A stretch of 64,000 nucleotides of DNA from a bacterium (GTDB taxonomy: Bacteria > Planctomycetota > UBA1135 > UBA2386): positions 62,001-126,000 of the forward strand of contig JANSXC010000011.1 of the NCBI GenBank assembly GCA_024743115.1. Reading direction: 5' to 3'. This document shows, piece after piece, positions 1-9,061 of the stretch; position 1 is the first letter of the stretch, and the number at the start of each line of letters is the position of its first letter. The notes under the pieces were generated by a model. That model was not told where the DNA came from, made no database searches, and saw nothing but the letters and a program-made list of their open reading frames with translations. Both the position numbers and the translations under genes were made by a program.

Positions 1-3000
1 TTCGTGGCCGAGACGCCCGGACCGTGGCGCGCCCGCTGGTGCGCGGCTACGGGCACACCGAGCGCGATCTTCGGCGCCGGCCTGCCGCTGTCGACCGGTC
101 GGATCAAGAGCATGGCCGCAGCCCGTGAGGCCGCGAGCGCCGTGCTGACCGAACGCGGCGAATTGCTCGGACTCGGCACCTCGCAGTTTCGCGAGACCAT
201 CGCCCAGCCGATCGGTTGGACGTTCAGCTTCGTATTCGAACAACACTTCCGCGGCCTGCCGGTGATTGGCGGCCGCGCGGACGTGCGCGTCAGCCGCGCC
301 GGTCGCATCGCGATGTTCGGCAGCCGCGCGTGGCCCGTTCCGGCGGACTTCTCGACGACTCCCGCGATCGACGAGATCACGGCGACCGCGATCGCCTGGG
401 ACGCCGCCGGCGTCGTGCCGCCGGCGAACCGGCAACCCGGCCAGCAACGCAAACCGAGACTCGTGATCTGGGGCGACGTGCACGCCACCGACCTCGCGCC
501 GTTCGCACTCGCCTACGAGATCCCGATCTCCGCGATCGCTGTGGACGGCGCCGGCACCGTCGGCCGATCGTTCGTCGACGCGACGACCGGCGCGGTACTG
601 CGGTTCGAGAACGACCGCCACGAGTGCGGCTTCCCTGGCTGCGACGGCTCCCCCCATCGGCCGAACGCAGCAGCGCCCGCCACCAGCTCGCCGGCCGCGC
701 CCCTGACCCAGCCGATCGTGACAACGGGAATCGTGCGCGCGTGGACGCGACTCGGAACGAGCGCACTCGCGCCGCTCACGCTGACGCCGCTCGGTGGCGT
801 GCGCGTCACCGTGCCCGGCAAGGGCATCTACACCACGAACACGAACGGCGAGTTCTTCGTGAACCTGATGAGCCCCGTCAACGTCACGGTCGAACTGCGC
901 GGCGAACACCTGGACCTCGTCGAGGGTTCGTCGCGACCCATCGTGCCGCGGACCATGTACCCCGGCGTCACGCAGCAGTTCACGTTCGGCTTCAATCAGT
1001 CGCCGCCCCAGATGGCCTCGCACCCGACGACCTACTACTGGGTCCACCGCGCGGCCGAGAACTTGCGCAACATCCTCGGCAACTCATCCCAACTGGCGAC
1101 GCTCGACCAGGTAGAACCGACGGTCAACATCGCGTCCACCTGCAACGCCTACTACACCAACAACTCGATCAACTTCTACGCGGCCGGCGGCAGCTGCAAC
1201 AACACTGCGTTCTCGTCCGTGATCGTGCACGAGCTGGGCCATGGCCTCGACGATGTCTACGGCGGCATTTCGCAGATCCAGGGCCTCAGCGAAGGCTGGG
1301 CCGATGCGCTCGCCATGTATGTGCTCGCGGACCCGAAGGTCGGCGAAGACCTCACGACCGGCTACGTGATCCGCGACGGCACCAACACCGTGCAGTATCC
1401 GACGACGGGCGGCGTCCACCACCAGGGCAAGACGTGGATGGGATTCGCGTGGAAGCTCCGTGAGCGACTCATCACAACGCTCGGCAACTCGCCGACGACG
1501 ATCGCGCTCGCGAACCGCATCGTCATCGGCACGATCGCCGCGAACGCCACCAACCAGCCGGACGCAGTGCTCGAGGTGTTCCTCGCCGACGACGACGATG
1601 GCTCGCTCGCAAACGGTACTCCGCACGCCGCCGAGATCACCTGGGCCGCGAACCAGCACTCGTTGCCGGTTCCGAGCGTCGGCCCACCTGCGAACGACGG
1701 CTGCGTCGGCGCGATCCCGCTCATGAACGGCCTCAACGGCCCGTTCACGACCGCCGCAGCGACCGTCAGCTCGGCATGGCCGTGCGGCAACGTCGGCCGC
1801 GACGTGTGGTTCTCCTACGAAGCCGGCGTGCCCGGCAATCTGACGGTGCAGACCTGCGGTCTCGCCACGTTCGACACCGCGATCCAGATCTTCTCGGGCA
1901 CCTGCCGCGGCCTTCTGAGCCTCGGCTGCAACGACGACGGCTGCGGCGCGCAGTCACTGCTCACCGTGCCGGTGCAGGCCGGCACCCACTACATCCGGGT
2001 CGGCAGCCCGACCTCCCGGAGCGGCGGGTTCCAGCTCGCGGTCTCCGGTCCGCCGTCGGCGAGCGCGACGCTGCAGCCGTACGGCACCGGCTGCTATCGC
2101 ACCTCGCGCAGCATCTATGAGTTCTTCGACCACGGTCCGGATTTCGATCTCGACACGCGCTCGGTCAAACTCGACTTCCGCGGCGACCACTACGTCGCAC
2201 AGAACGGCGGCCCGTTCATTCCGCCGCCGGGCAGCGCAGTGTCACTGGGCCTGACGAACCTCAACCGCACGGCCCTCGTCAACCTGCCGAACCCTCTGAC
2301 CTACCCGGGCGGCGCCACGCCACGCCTCAGCGTCGACATGAACGGCTTCGTCGCCGCCCAGCCCGGCAACCCGGCCGCCGCCCCGACCCCATTCGAGTGG
2401 CTCAATTCGACCGCGGCGCGCTGGGGCACGTGGCACGCGTTCTGGAAGCTCACGAACCAGCCCGGCGACGTCCTCGTGCACACCAACAACGGCGTGACCT
2501 GCATCACCTGGGATCGGATGTATGCCTACAACACGCCCTTCGAGAACACGTTCCAGCTGCAGTTCGACACCAACAGCGATAACGTGACGCTGGCCTGGCG
2601 CACGATGCAGCTGAACAACTCGACCGGATGCGTCGTCGGCTTCGCCGCCGCCGGACCTTCGACCGACACCGGCAGCCGCGACCTGTCGACCCAGATCCCC
2701 GTCGGCATCCGCACCTGGCCACGGGACACCGAAGCCCTCGCGCTCTCGGGCACGCTGCCGCAGCTCGGCACGACGCTGGTCCTGACGACCGACAACTATC
2801 CCGTCGGCTCGCAGCTCGGTGTGCAGATGCTGAGCTTCACCCGTATCAACCGCGGCCCGGATCTCGGTCAGTTCGGCATGCCGGGGTGCTATCAATACGT
2901 CGGCCCGGGCGTCAACGTCATCATGCTGCCGATCAACGGCAAGTCGAACTACCTGCTGCCCATCCCGGCGGCCCCAGGCTTCATCGGGGTGGAAATCGCG

Positions 3001-3084
3001 GCGCAATCGGCGGCCATCGCGCTCGGTGCGAACTCGACGGGGATCATCACGTCCAACGGCGTCGAGGCGTTCCTCGGGCTGTAG
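1..3084 (+). CDS. Secreted zinc metalloprotease (M36/M4-like, FTP propeptide), 5' partial
   Basis: The frame is open to base 1 and the visible N-terminus has no signal peptide, so the gene starts upstream; numbering here is from the GTG at 4. Residues about 30-190 look like a fungalysin/thermolysin-type (FTP/PepSY) propeptide. The catalytic zinc motif HELGH is at about 409-413 and the downstream glutamate in SEGWAD at about 430 fits a gluzincin third ligand. Residues about 564-682 (NDGCVGAI to GFQLAV) resemble the PPC/DUF-type beta domain of secreted peptidases. The last 300 residues are a beta-rich region of unknown function ending in a hydrophobic tail seen on secreted proteins of this planctomycete lineage. 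Predicted extracellular endopeptidase activated by propeptide removal. It ends 3 bp before the convergent sigma-factor gene. Confidence 0.8.
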   Translation, partial: FVAETPGPWRARWCAATGTPSAIFGAGLPLSTGRIKSMAAAREAASAVLTERGELLGLGTSQFRETIAQPIGWTFSFVFEQHFRGLPVIGGRADVRVSRAGRIAMFGSRAWPVPADFSTTPAIDEITATAIAWDAAGVVPPANRQPGQQRKPRLVIWGDVHATDLAPFALAYEIPISAIAVDGAGTVGRSFVDATTGAVLRFENDRHECGFPGCDGSPHRPNAAAPATSSPAAPLTQPIVTTGIVRAWTRLGTSALAPLTLTPLGGVRVTVPGKGIYTTNTNGEFFVNLMSPVNVTVELRGEHLDLVEGSSRPIVPRTMYPGVTQQFTFGFNQSPPQMASHPTTYYWVHRAAENLRNILGNSSQLATLDQVEPTVNIASTCNAYYTNNSINFYAAGGSCNNTAFSSVIVHELGHGLDDVYGGISQIQGLSEGWADALAMYVLADPKVGEDLTTGYVIRDGTNTVQYPTTGGVHHQGKTWMGFAWKLRERLITTLGNSPTTIALANRIVIGTIAANATNQPDAVLEVFLADDDDGSLANGTPHAAEITWAANQHSLPVPSVGPPANDGCVGAIPLMNGLNGPFTTAAATVSSAWPCGNVGRDVWFSYEAGVPGNLTVQTCGLATFDTAIQIFSGTCRGLLSLGCNDDGCGAQSLLTVPVQAGTHYIRVGSPTSRSGGFQLAVSGPPSASATLQPYGTGCYRTSRSIYEFFDHGPDFDLDTRSVKLDFRGDHYVAQNGGPFIPPPGSAVSLGLTNLNRTALVNLPNPLTYPGGATPRLSVDMNGFVAAQPGNPAAAPTPFEWLNSTAARWGTWHAFWKLTNQPGDVLVHTNNGVTCITWDRMYAYNTPFENTFQLQFDTNSDNVTLAWRTMQLNNSTGCVVGFAAAGPSTDTGSRDLSTQIPVGIRTWPRDTEALALSGTLPQLGTTLVLTTDNYPVGSQLGVQMLSFTRINRGPDLGQFGMPGCYQYVGPGVNVIMLPINGKSNYLLPIPAAPGFIGVEIAAQSAAIALGANSTGIITSNGVEAFLGL

Positions 3085-3087
3085 TTG

Positions 3088-3681
3088 CTACCCGTCGTCG
3101 CGGCCCTCGAGATGCTCGGACAACTCGGCGAGCGCGCGATGGAGCAGGTTCCGCACCGACGCCTCGGTGCGGTTCATCGCGATCGCCACCTCGGCTCGCG
3201 ACAACCCGACCACTCGCGACAACAGCACGACCTCGGCATGATCCGGCGACAGGTGCTCGAAGGCGGCCGCGATCTGCTCGAGCCGTTCGTGCCCGATCGC
3301 GACGCCGGAAGGCGAAGCGAACGCCGCGGCAGATCCGAAAGGATCCGCCCCCGGGTCGAAGTCGGGACGACGCTCGCGCCGTACATCACGACGGGCCGCG
3401 GTATGGCGCTTGCGCTTGTCGAGGATCTTGCGCAGCGCGGTCGCGAACAGCCAATGCCGAAACCCGGCCTCGCCACCGAACCGGAAGTTGCCCTGCTGCT
3501 CCAGCACCTCGCGGCAGACGGACTGCACGATATCGGACTCGGCCTCGCGCGCGCGCACCACGGGCCCGGCCTTCAACCGCACGTAGGCGCGGAGCCCGGG
3601 CAAGTGGCGCACGAGCAGTTCGTCGACTGCCTCGTCGTCACCGCGCGAAGCATCGCGGCCGAGATCGTGACTGGAACGCAT
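3088..3681 (-). CDS. ECF-type RNA polymerase sigma factor (planctomycete subfamily)
   Basis: A 197-residue protein starting at the ATG at 3681 (MRSSHD). The open frame runs 96 codons further upstream, but that stretch is Arg-rich and overlaps the divergent kinase gene, so I rejected it. Region 2 covers the part around ESDIVQSVCREVLEQ and FRHWLFATALRKILD. Region 4 is a C-terminal helix-turn-helix around LSPDHAEVVLLSRVVGLSRA to SVRNLLHRALAEL. It would direct RNA polymerase to a stress- or signal-dependent promoter set. It is divergent from a membrane Ser/Thr kinase 65 bp away, and kinase-sigma pairing is common in Planctomycetota, so phosphorylation control is plausible but inferred. Confidence 0.85.
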   Translation of the reverse strand: MRSSHDLGRDASRGDDEAVDELLVRHLPGLRAYVRLKAGPVVRAREAESDIVQSVCREVLEQQGNFRFGGEAGFRHWLFATALRKILDKRKRHTAARRDVRRERRPDFDPGADPFGSAAAFASPSGVAIGHERLEQIAAAFEHLSPDHAEVVLLSRVVGLSRAEVAIAMNRTEASVRNLLHRALAELSEHLEGRDDG

Positions 3682-3746
3682 GGCGGGGGATTCGGGGGAA
3701 TGCAAACTACCACACCGGCACTCACACCCGACAATGAGGCACGAAC

Positions 3747-6533
3747 GTGACCGATCATCCGAAGCAGTCGCAGCCGGGGGATGACCCGGACCTCGGCGAG
3801 CTGGTGACCGCGTGCCTGGCGGCCGTCGAAGAGTCCGGCCTCGGCGCGGTCGACGATTTCTGCACGCGGCACCCGCGCCTCGCCAAGGCGCTCCGGCGAC
3901 GTATCGACGCGCTCGCGGACGCTGGACTACTCGACTTCGGGAGCGCCGCCCGAGCGCCGACCACGCCATCGCAGTTCGGGGACTACACGGTTTGCGGCGA
4001 GCTCGGCGTCGGCGGCATGGGAGTCGTGTATCGCGCCACCCAGTCGGGTATCGACCGCGAGGTTGCGATCAAGACGATCCGCCCCGAACTGCTCGCATCG
4101 GCCGCGGCCCGCAAACGGTTCGAACGCGAGATCGCCACCGTCGCGAAGCTCTCGCATCCCGGCATCGTGCCGGTCTTCGCCTCGGGCGAGCAGGACGGCC
4201 TGCCGTGGTTCGCGATGGAACGCATCACGGGATCGAGCCTCGCCGCGCTGCTCGGGGCCTGTGGCGAACGCGCGTTCGCGAACGCCAACGGCGCCGCGTT
4301 GCGCGAAGCCCTCGCGACGGCAGCCGGCGGCGAGATCGAGGAGGCCCCAGTCTTCGGCATGAGCTGGCGCGAAGCGGGGCTGACGGTCGGGCGCGACATC
4401 GCGGCTGCCCTCGATCACGCACACCGCGCTGGCGTGCTGCATCGTGACGTGAAGCCATCCAACATCCTGCTGGGCGCGGACGGCCGAGCCCGGCTCGTCG
4501 ACTTCGGTCTCGCGCGCGACGATGCCACCGACGCCAGCGCCACCCTGACGCGCACTGGCGCGCTCGTCGGCTCGCTGCCGTACATGGCGCCCGAGCAGGT
4601 CCGCGGCGAAGTCAGCGACCGGCGCACCGATGTCTACGGGCTCGCGGCGACCCTGGTCGAATGGCTGACGGGCAGCCCGCCGTTCTCGGCCCCGACCGAA
4701 GCCGACCTGCGCACGGCAATCCTGGGGGGCGAACCACCCGCGCTCGCGCGCCGCAACGCACGCCTGCCGGCCGATCTCGTCGCCGTGCTCGAGCAGGCGC
4801 TCGACCCCGATCGCGACCGCCGCTACGCCACCGCGGCCGAGTTCGCGCGTGATCTCGATGCGGTGCTCGAACTCGCGCCCGTGACCGCGCGGCCCGCGAG
4901 TTCATGGCTGCGGCTGCGCCGCCTCGCACGCCGCCGGCCGGCCGCGACGCTCGCGGTCCTCGTCGCGGCGATTCTCGCGATCGCGGTGCCCGTCGCGCTG
5001 CTGATCGTGAACGCGCAGATTCGCGAAGCGCGCGATCGCGCCGAAGCGCGCTTTCACGACGCCCGCGATGCGATCGTGGGCCTCGCTGCGCGCGTTGGCG
5101 ACGAAGACCTGCGGAACGTGCCGGGCGCCGCACCAATCCGGCTCGATGTGATGGAGCGCTCGATCGCGCTGTTCGAACGACTCCTGACCGAGCGGCCGGA
5201 CGACTACGACCTGCAGCTCCAGCATGCGCGACTCCAACGCCAGACGGCCCATGTGCTCGGTCAGATGGGGCGCGCCGACGACGCAAAGCGCGCTCGGTCG
5301 CAGGCCGAAGCCACGATGCGCCGGGTGCTCGCGGAGGAACCACAACTGCACCGCGCAGCGGCCAATGACCTCGCCGACCTGCTCGTCGATCGCAGCGTGG
5401 TGCGCGGCGCGTCCGTGTTCGAACTCCTCGACGAAGCCGAGGCCCTGCTCGGCCCGGATCCCGGCCCGGGAACCATCCCGAGCGACCGACAGTTCTGGTT
5501 CGCGCTGCGCCGCCAGCTGCTACACAACCGTGCAGTGAGTCAGAACGACACCGGGTCCGAGACCGCGATCGAGGTCGGCGACGCCGCGCTCGCCGTGGCG
5601 GGACACTGGCTCGCAGAGTTCCCGACGAACGCGCAAGCGCGGCTCGGACACGCGGCGTCCATGGGCCTGCGCGGCCTCCTGCGCCACGAAGCCGGTCGCC
5701 ACGAAGAGGCCCGGCGGGACTTCGACGCGGCCACGGACGAACTGTCCAGGCTGGTCGCGGACGACCCCGCAACGGCCCACCGGGCGCGGCTCGGCCTCCA
5801 CCTCGGCAATCACGCGAATCTGCTGTATCAGGCCGGCAACTACGAGCCGGCGGAGACGCGCGCGCGCGAAGCGGTTGACTGCCTGACCCAACTGACGAGC
5901 GAACAACCGTATCGACGCGATCTGCAGCGTCGCCTCGCCATGGCTCACGAGGCCGTCGGCCTCGCATTGGCCGGTCAGGACCGCGCCGCCGAAGCGGCGG
6001 AATCGTTCGTGCGCAGCGCCAATGCCCTCACGCAGCTGCTCGCACTCGACCGCGCCGATCGCCGAGTCGCACTGCGGCTGGGTCTCGCGCGTTACAACTG
6101 CGCTGCCGCGTTCCTCGATCTCGGCCGACGCGCCGCGGCTGCCGGGCACTCGGCGACGGCCCTGACGATCCTGACAGAACTCGCGCAGCAGCCCGGACAA
6201 CGGGCCGCGAAGCGCTATGCCGTGTTCGCCCGCCTGCTCGACACCCGCGCCGGACTCTCCCGCGGTGACGAGCCGACTCCCGCAGCTCTCACGGCGATCG
6301 TTGCCGAGCAGGCCAACGGGGACCGCGAAGCCTGGTTCCTGCTCGCGCAGACCCACGCGGACCTCGCCACCGCCATGAACGACGCAGCACATGCCAGCGC
6401 GGCGCTCGAAGCGCTCGAGAACGCAATCGATCGCGGGTTCTCCGCCGGCCGACGGATAGACGAAGCCGCGCTCTTCGAAGAGCTCAGAGACGATCCGAAG
6501 TTCCGACAACTGCGCGGGCGAGTCGGTGGCTGA
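3747..6533 (+). CDS. Membrane Ser/Thr protein kinase with C-terminal TPR-like repeats
   Basis: 928 residues. A short N-terminal extension precedes a Hanks-type kinase domain at about 80-365: glycine loop GVGGMGVV (87-94), catalytic Lys109 in VAIKT, HRDVKPSN with Asp234 and Asn239, DFG at 252-254, and an APEQ motif in the activation segment. All catalytic residues are present, so it should be active. One membrane helix lies at about 397-420 (TLAVLVAAILAIAVPVALLI). The rest, about 425-928, is Ala-rich helical repeats of TPR type, probably outside the cytoplasm as a sensing or scaffold region. It is divergent from the ECF sigma gene; the two are the likely output/regulator pair. Confidence 0.9.
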   Translation: MTDHPKQSQPGDDPDLGELVTACLAAVEESGLGAVDDFCTRHPRLAKALRRRIDALADAGLLDFGSAARAPTTPSQFGDYTVCGELGVGGMGVVYRATQSGIDREVAIKTIRPELLASAAARKRFEREIATVAKLSHPGIVPVFASGEQDGLPWFAMERITGSSLAALLGACGERAFANANGAALREALATAAGGEIEEAPVFGMSWREAGLTVGRDIAAALDHAHRAGVLHRDVKPSNILLGADGRARLVDFGLARDDATDASATLTRTGALVGSLPYMAPEQVRGEVSDRRTDVYGLAATLVEWLTGSPPFSAPTEADLRTAILGGEPPALARRNARLPADLVAVLEQALDPDRDRRYATAAEFARDLDAVLELAPVTARPASSWLRLRRLARRRPAATLAVLVAAILAIAVPVALLIVNAQIREARDRAEARFHDARDAIVGLAARVGDEDLRNVPGAAPIRLDVMERSIALFERLLTERPDDYDLQLQHARLQRQTAHVLGQMGRADDAKRARSQAEATMRRVLAEEPQLHRAAANDLADLLVDRSVVRGASVFELLDEAEALLGPDPGPGTIPSDRQFWFALRRQLLHNRAVSQNDTGSETAIEVGDAALAVAGHWLAEFPTNAQARLGHAASMGLRGLLRHEAGRHEEARRDFDAATDELSRLVADDPATAHRARLGLHLGNHANLLYQAGNYEPAETRAREAVDCLTQLTSEQPYRRDLQRRLAMAHEAVGLALAGQDRAAEAAESFVRSANALTQLLALDRADRRVALRLGLARYNCAAAFLDLGRRAAAAGHSATALTILTELAQQPGQRAAKRYAVFARLLDTRAGLSRGDEPTPAALTAIVAEQANGDREAWFLLAQTHADLATAMNDAAHASAALEALENAIDRGFSAGRRIDEAALFEELRDDPKFRQLRGRVGG

Positions 6534-6564
6534 GCCACGCGGGCTCGGCGAGTAGGATCGGCGC

Positions 6565-7494
6565 ATGGACCGCCGTCACTTCCTCGTCTCCGGCGCCGCC
6601 GGCCTCGCGGCCGGCTCGACGGTCGCCGCCACCGCCGAGCATCGCACCCCGTCCGCCAGCGCACTTCGCGGGCAACCGTTCCGCACGCGCTTCGCGCCGC
6701 ACTTCGGCATGTTCCGAAACCACGCCGAGAGCCTCGAGGACCAGCTCCAGTTCGCGTTCGATGAGGGCTTCCGCGCCTGGGAAGACAACGGCATGCCGCG
6801 TCGCAATCGCGCGACCCAGGACAAGCTCGCCGCCAAGATGCAACAGCTCGGGATCACGATGGGCGTGTTCGTCGCGCACGCAGACTTCGGCAAGCCGACG
6901 TTTGCCGCTGGCACGAAGAAGTTCGAGAAGCGCGTGCTCGCGGACATCGAGAAGGCGTGCGAACTGAGCCAGCGGGTCAACGCGAAGTGGTGCACGGTCG
7001 TCCCGGGCACAGTCGATCACCGCCAGGACCTCGGCTACCAGCGCAGCAACGTCGTGGACCTGCTCAAACGCTGCTGCGACCTCATCGACAGCAGGGGCAT
7101 CGACCTCTGCATGGTCCTCGAACCGCTGAACTTCCGCGACCACCCGAATCTGTTCGTGACGAAGATCGCCGACGCCTTCGACCTCTGCCGCAACGTCGGC
7201 AGCCCGCACTGCAAGATCCTCAACGACCTCTACCACCAGCAGATCACGGAAGGCAATCTGATCCCCAACATCGACCGCGCCTGGGCCGAGATCCCCTACT
7301 ACCAGGTCGGCGACAACCCGGGCCGCAAAGAACCCGGCACCGGCGAGATCCACTACAAGAACGTCTTCGCCCACCTCTGGAAGAAGGGCTTCCGCGGGGT
7401 AGTCGGCATGGAGCACGGCAACGCGCATCCGGGCAAGGACGGCGAGCGACGGTTGATCGAGGCGTATCGGGCGGTCGACGTCGCGGACGATTGA
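6565..7494 (+). CDS. Tat-exported TIM-barrel isomerase-like protein (hydroxypyruvate isomerase/AP-endonuclease 2 family)
   Basis: 309 residues beginning with a twin-arginine signal (MDRRHFLVSGAAGLAAG). The body is a xylose-isomerase-like TIM barrel closest in style to hydroxypyruvate isomerases. Candidate metal ligands at the expected strand ends are Glu186 (MVLEPLN), Asp221 with His224 (ILNDLYHQQ), Gln247 and Glu283 (GMEHG). The family interconverts small keto/aldo sugars or acids with a divalent metal. The substrate cannot be read from sequence, and the Tat signal suggests a folded, metal-loaded periplasmic enzyme. It follows the kinase gene by 31 bp on the same strand and could be co-transcribed. 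Confidence 0.75.
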   Translation: MDRRHFLVSGAAGLAAGSTVAATAEHRTPSASALRGQPFRTRFAPHFGMFRNHAESLEDQLQFAFDEGFRAWEDNGMPRRNRATQDKLAAKMQQLGITMGVFVAHADFGKPTFAAGTKKFEKRVLADIEKACELSQRVNAKWCTVVPGTVDHRQDLGYQRSNVVDLLKRCCDLIDSRGIDLCMVLEPLNFRDHPNLFVTKIADAFDLCRNVGSPHCKILNDLYHQQITEGNLIPNIDRAWAEIPYYQVGDNPGRKEPGTGEIHYKNVFAHLWKKGFRGVVGMEHGNAHPGKDGERRLIEAYRAVDVADD

Positions 7495-7502
7495 GGTAGC
7501 GA

Positions 7503-7753
7503 CTACCGATCGAGCTGCGGAAACAACTCCGCCACCCGCAGTCCCTATCCCGGGAACAGCTCGGGATCGGTCGGCGCGTCGCCTGGCCCGAGCGACCGGA
7601 TCGCAGATCGGCCGAAGACCGACACGGCGCCAGCCACAGGATCGACGACCCAGACACTCACGGCGCCGGCTTCGATCCAACTGCGCGCGTTCTCCTGCAC
7701 TGCGACGGCATAGCCAGCAGCTCTTCAGCAGGAATCAGGCTCTCGGCAACCAT
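7503..7753 (-). pseudogene. Decayed Uma2-family (PD-(D/E)XK-like) gene
   Basis: The start at 7753 gives VAESLIPAEELLAMP, a typical Uma2 N-terminus. The reading then shifts frame, and a second frame gives SWIEAGAVSVWVVDP, a typical Uma2 C-terminal strand, followed by PTDPELFPG, a TAG at 7545-7547, and LRVAELFPQLDR before the final stop. The central roughly 100 residues carrying the nuclease-fold acidic residues are absent. It is therefore an internally deleted, frameshifted gene with a nonsense codon. It lies just downstream of the selenoprotein-like gene on the same strand. The family's function is poorly known; this copy cannot make a normal product. Confidence 0.7.
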
Positions 7754-7865
7754 GGCCGCGATGTTATCACACCGGACTGCGCCAAAACCGACGCGACCCG
7801 GACGCGAATCATCGCACCCGGGCCGCTCGGCGCCGGCGAACCGGCGCAGTCGAATCAACAATCAG

Positions 7866-8951
7866 CTACTTCTTGTCGTGTGCCAACAGCTCGCGCACGA
7901 CGTCCGTCGCCTCTTCGCCGTTGTGGCCGCGGTAGCGGATCTTCATCTCCGGATCGAGCACGACGATCGTCGGCCAGCCGCGCACGGCCCAGTCATCCGA
8001 GATCTTGCGCTCACTGTCCTTCGGAGCGTTCTGGAAGCTGCGCCAGTTGAGATCGTTCTCCTCGATCGCCTTCTTGGCGCGTTCGATGGTGCGATCACTG
8101 TTGACGCCGATCAGAGCAAACGGTTCGTCCTTCAACTCGTTCACGAGCGACCGCTCGTGTGGGTACATGGCCCGGCAAGGGCCTCACCAGTCGCCCCAGA
8201 AGTCGAGGAAGACGACCTTGCCCTTGTAGTCGCTCAGCTTGAACGACACGCCGTCGAGGTCGATGCCCGAGATGTCCGGCGCGGCCATGCCGATGCCGAA
8301 CTTCTCCTGCTCGGTCATGAGCTGCTCGTACTGCCGCGTCAGCATCTCCTGATCGGCAGCCTTCACGGCCTTGCTCACGATCGCCTTGGCCGCGACGAAC
8401 TCGTCGGACTTCGGCGACTTCGAGCGGAACGTCGGCTCGTGCTCCTGGAACGTGATCCAGCCCATGAGCCCGGCGTTCTTGCCGTGCGCCTTGACCTTCT
8501 TGACGACCGCGGCCTTGAACTCCTCGTCGACCATGCGATCGAGGTAGCCGAGCATGCGACCCAGCGAGCCGACCTCGGGGCTGTCGAGGTGATTGTCGAC
8601 GATCCGAGTGATGAGCATCCGGTAGTCGTCGGCGCCGTTGCTCAGGTTGAGCGCGGGAACGAGAAAGCGCGGCGCGTCGCCCTGGAACTCATCGGCCGCG
8701 GCGAGGAACTTGCCGCGCAGCCCCGAGTAGTCCGGGCGCATCGAGATGGCGCGCGCCTGCTTGCCGCCCGCCTTCATCTTCTTGGCCGCCTCGCGGCGTT
8801 CTTTCAGCCACGAGTCGTAGATCGACTTCTGCTCCTTTTGGAGCGCTTCCAGACGCGCGTCGGCGCCTGTGGGCTTGGCCGCCTCGCCCTCCTGCGCCGC
8901 GAGCGGGCAGCAGAGCAGCAGCGCGGCAAGCCACGCGTGTTGGGGGTTCAT
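7866..8951 (-). CDS. Secreted TlpA/AhpC-like thiol-disulfide oxidoreductase, predicted selenoprotein (W-Sec-G-P-C)
   Basis: Reading through one in-frame TGA (8184-8186) gives a 361-residue protein. The start at 8951 opens a signal peptide (MNPQHAWLAALLLCCPLAAQ); an Ala/Lys/Glu-rich helical region occupies about 20-215; then comes a thioredoxin fold of the TlpA/redoxin type. The active site reads FLDFWGDW-TGA-GPCR, so the codon at position 256 sits exactly where the first Cys of WCGPC belongs, and Cys259 is the partner. The cis-Pro loop GWPTIVVLDP follows. The frame continues undisturbed for 100 codons after TGA with normal codon use. A SECIS-like hairpin lies 31 nt downstream. The alternative is a TGC-to-TGA mutation or sequencing error. 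A role in periplasmic thiol redox is inferred. Confidence 0.75.
8142..8159 (-). promoter_or_regulatory. Putative bacterial SECIS hairpin for UGA decoding
   Basis: On the coding strand a perfect 7-bp stem, CACGAGC / GCUCGUG, closes the tetraloop GGUC. The loop begins 31 nt after the last base of the UGA at 8184-8186. A short stem, an apical loop with G at the start and a U close by, and a UGA-to-loop distance in the 16-37 nt range match the published general model of bacterial SECIS elements, and the GGU resembles the SelB-contacting loop of E. coli fdhF. A second 5-bp hairpin (GGCCC/GGGCC, 8169-8183) directly follows the UGA. Function is predicted only. Confidence 0.6.
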
Positions 8952-9061
8952 GCGGGCGAGTGTCCCCGGAAGACTCGCCCCAGGCAACGCCCCTCCACCG
9001 GACCGCCGCCGATCGGGCGCATTTGCCCCACCGAGGTATCGAACTCGTATCCGGCAACGCG

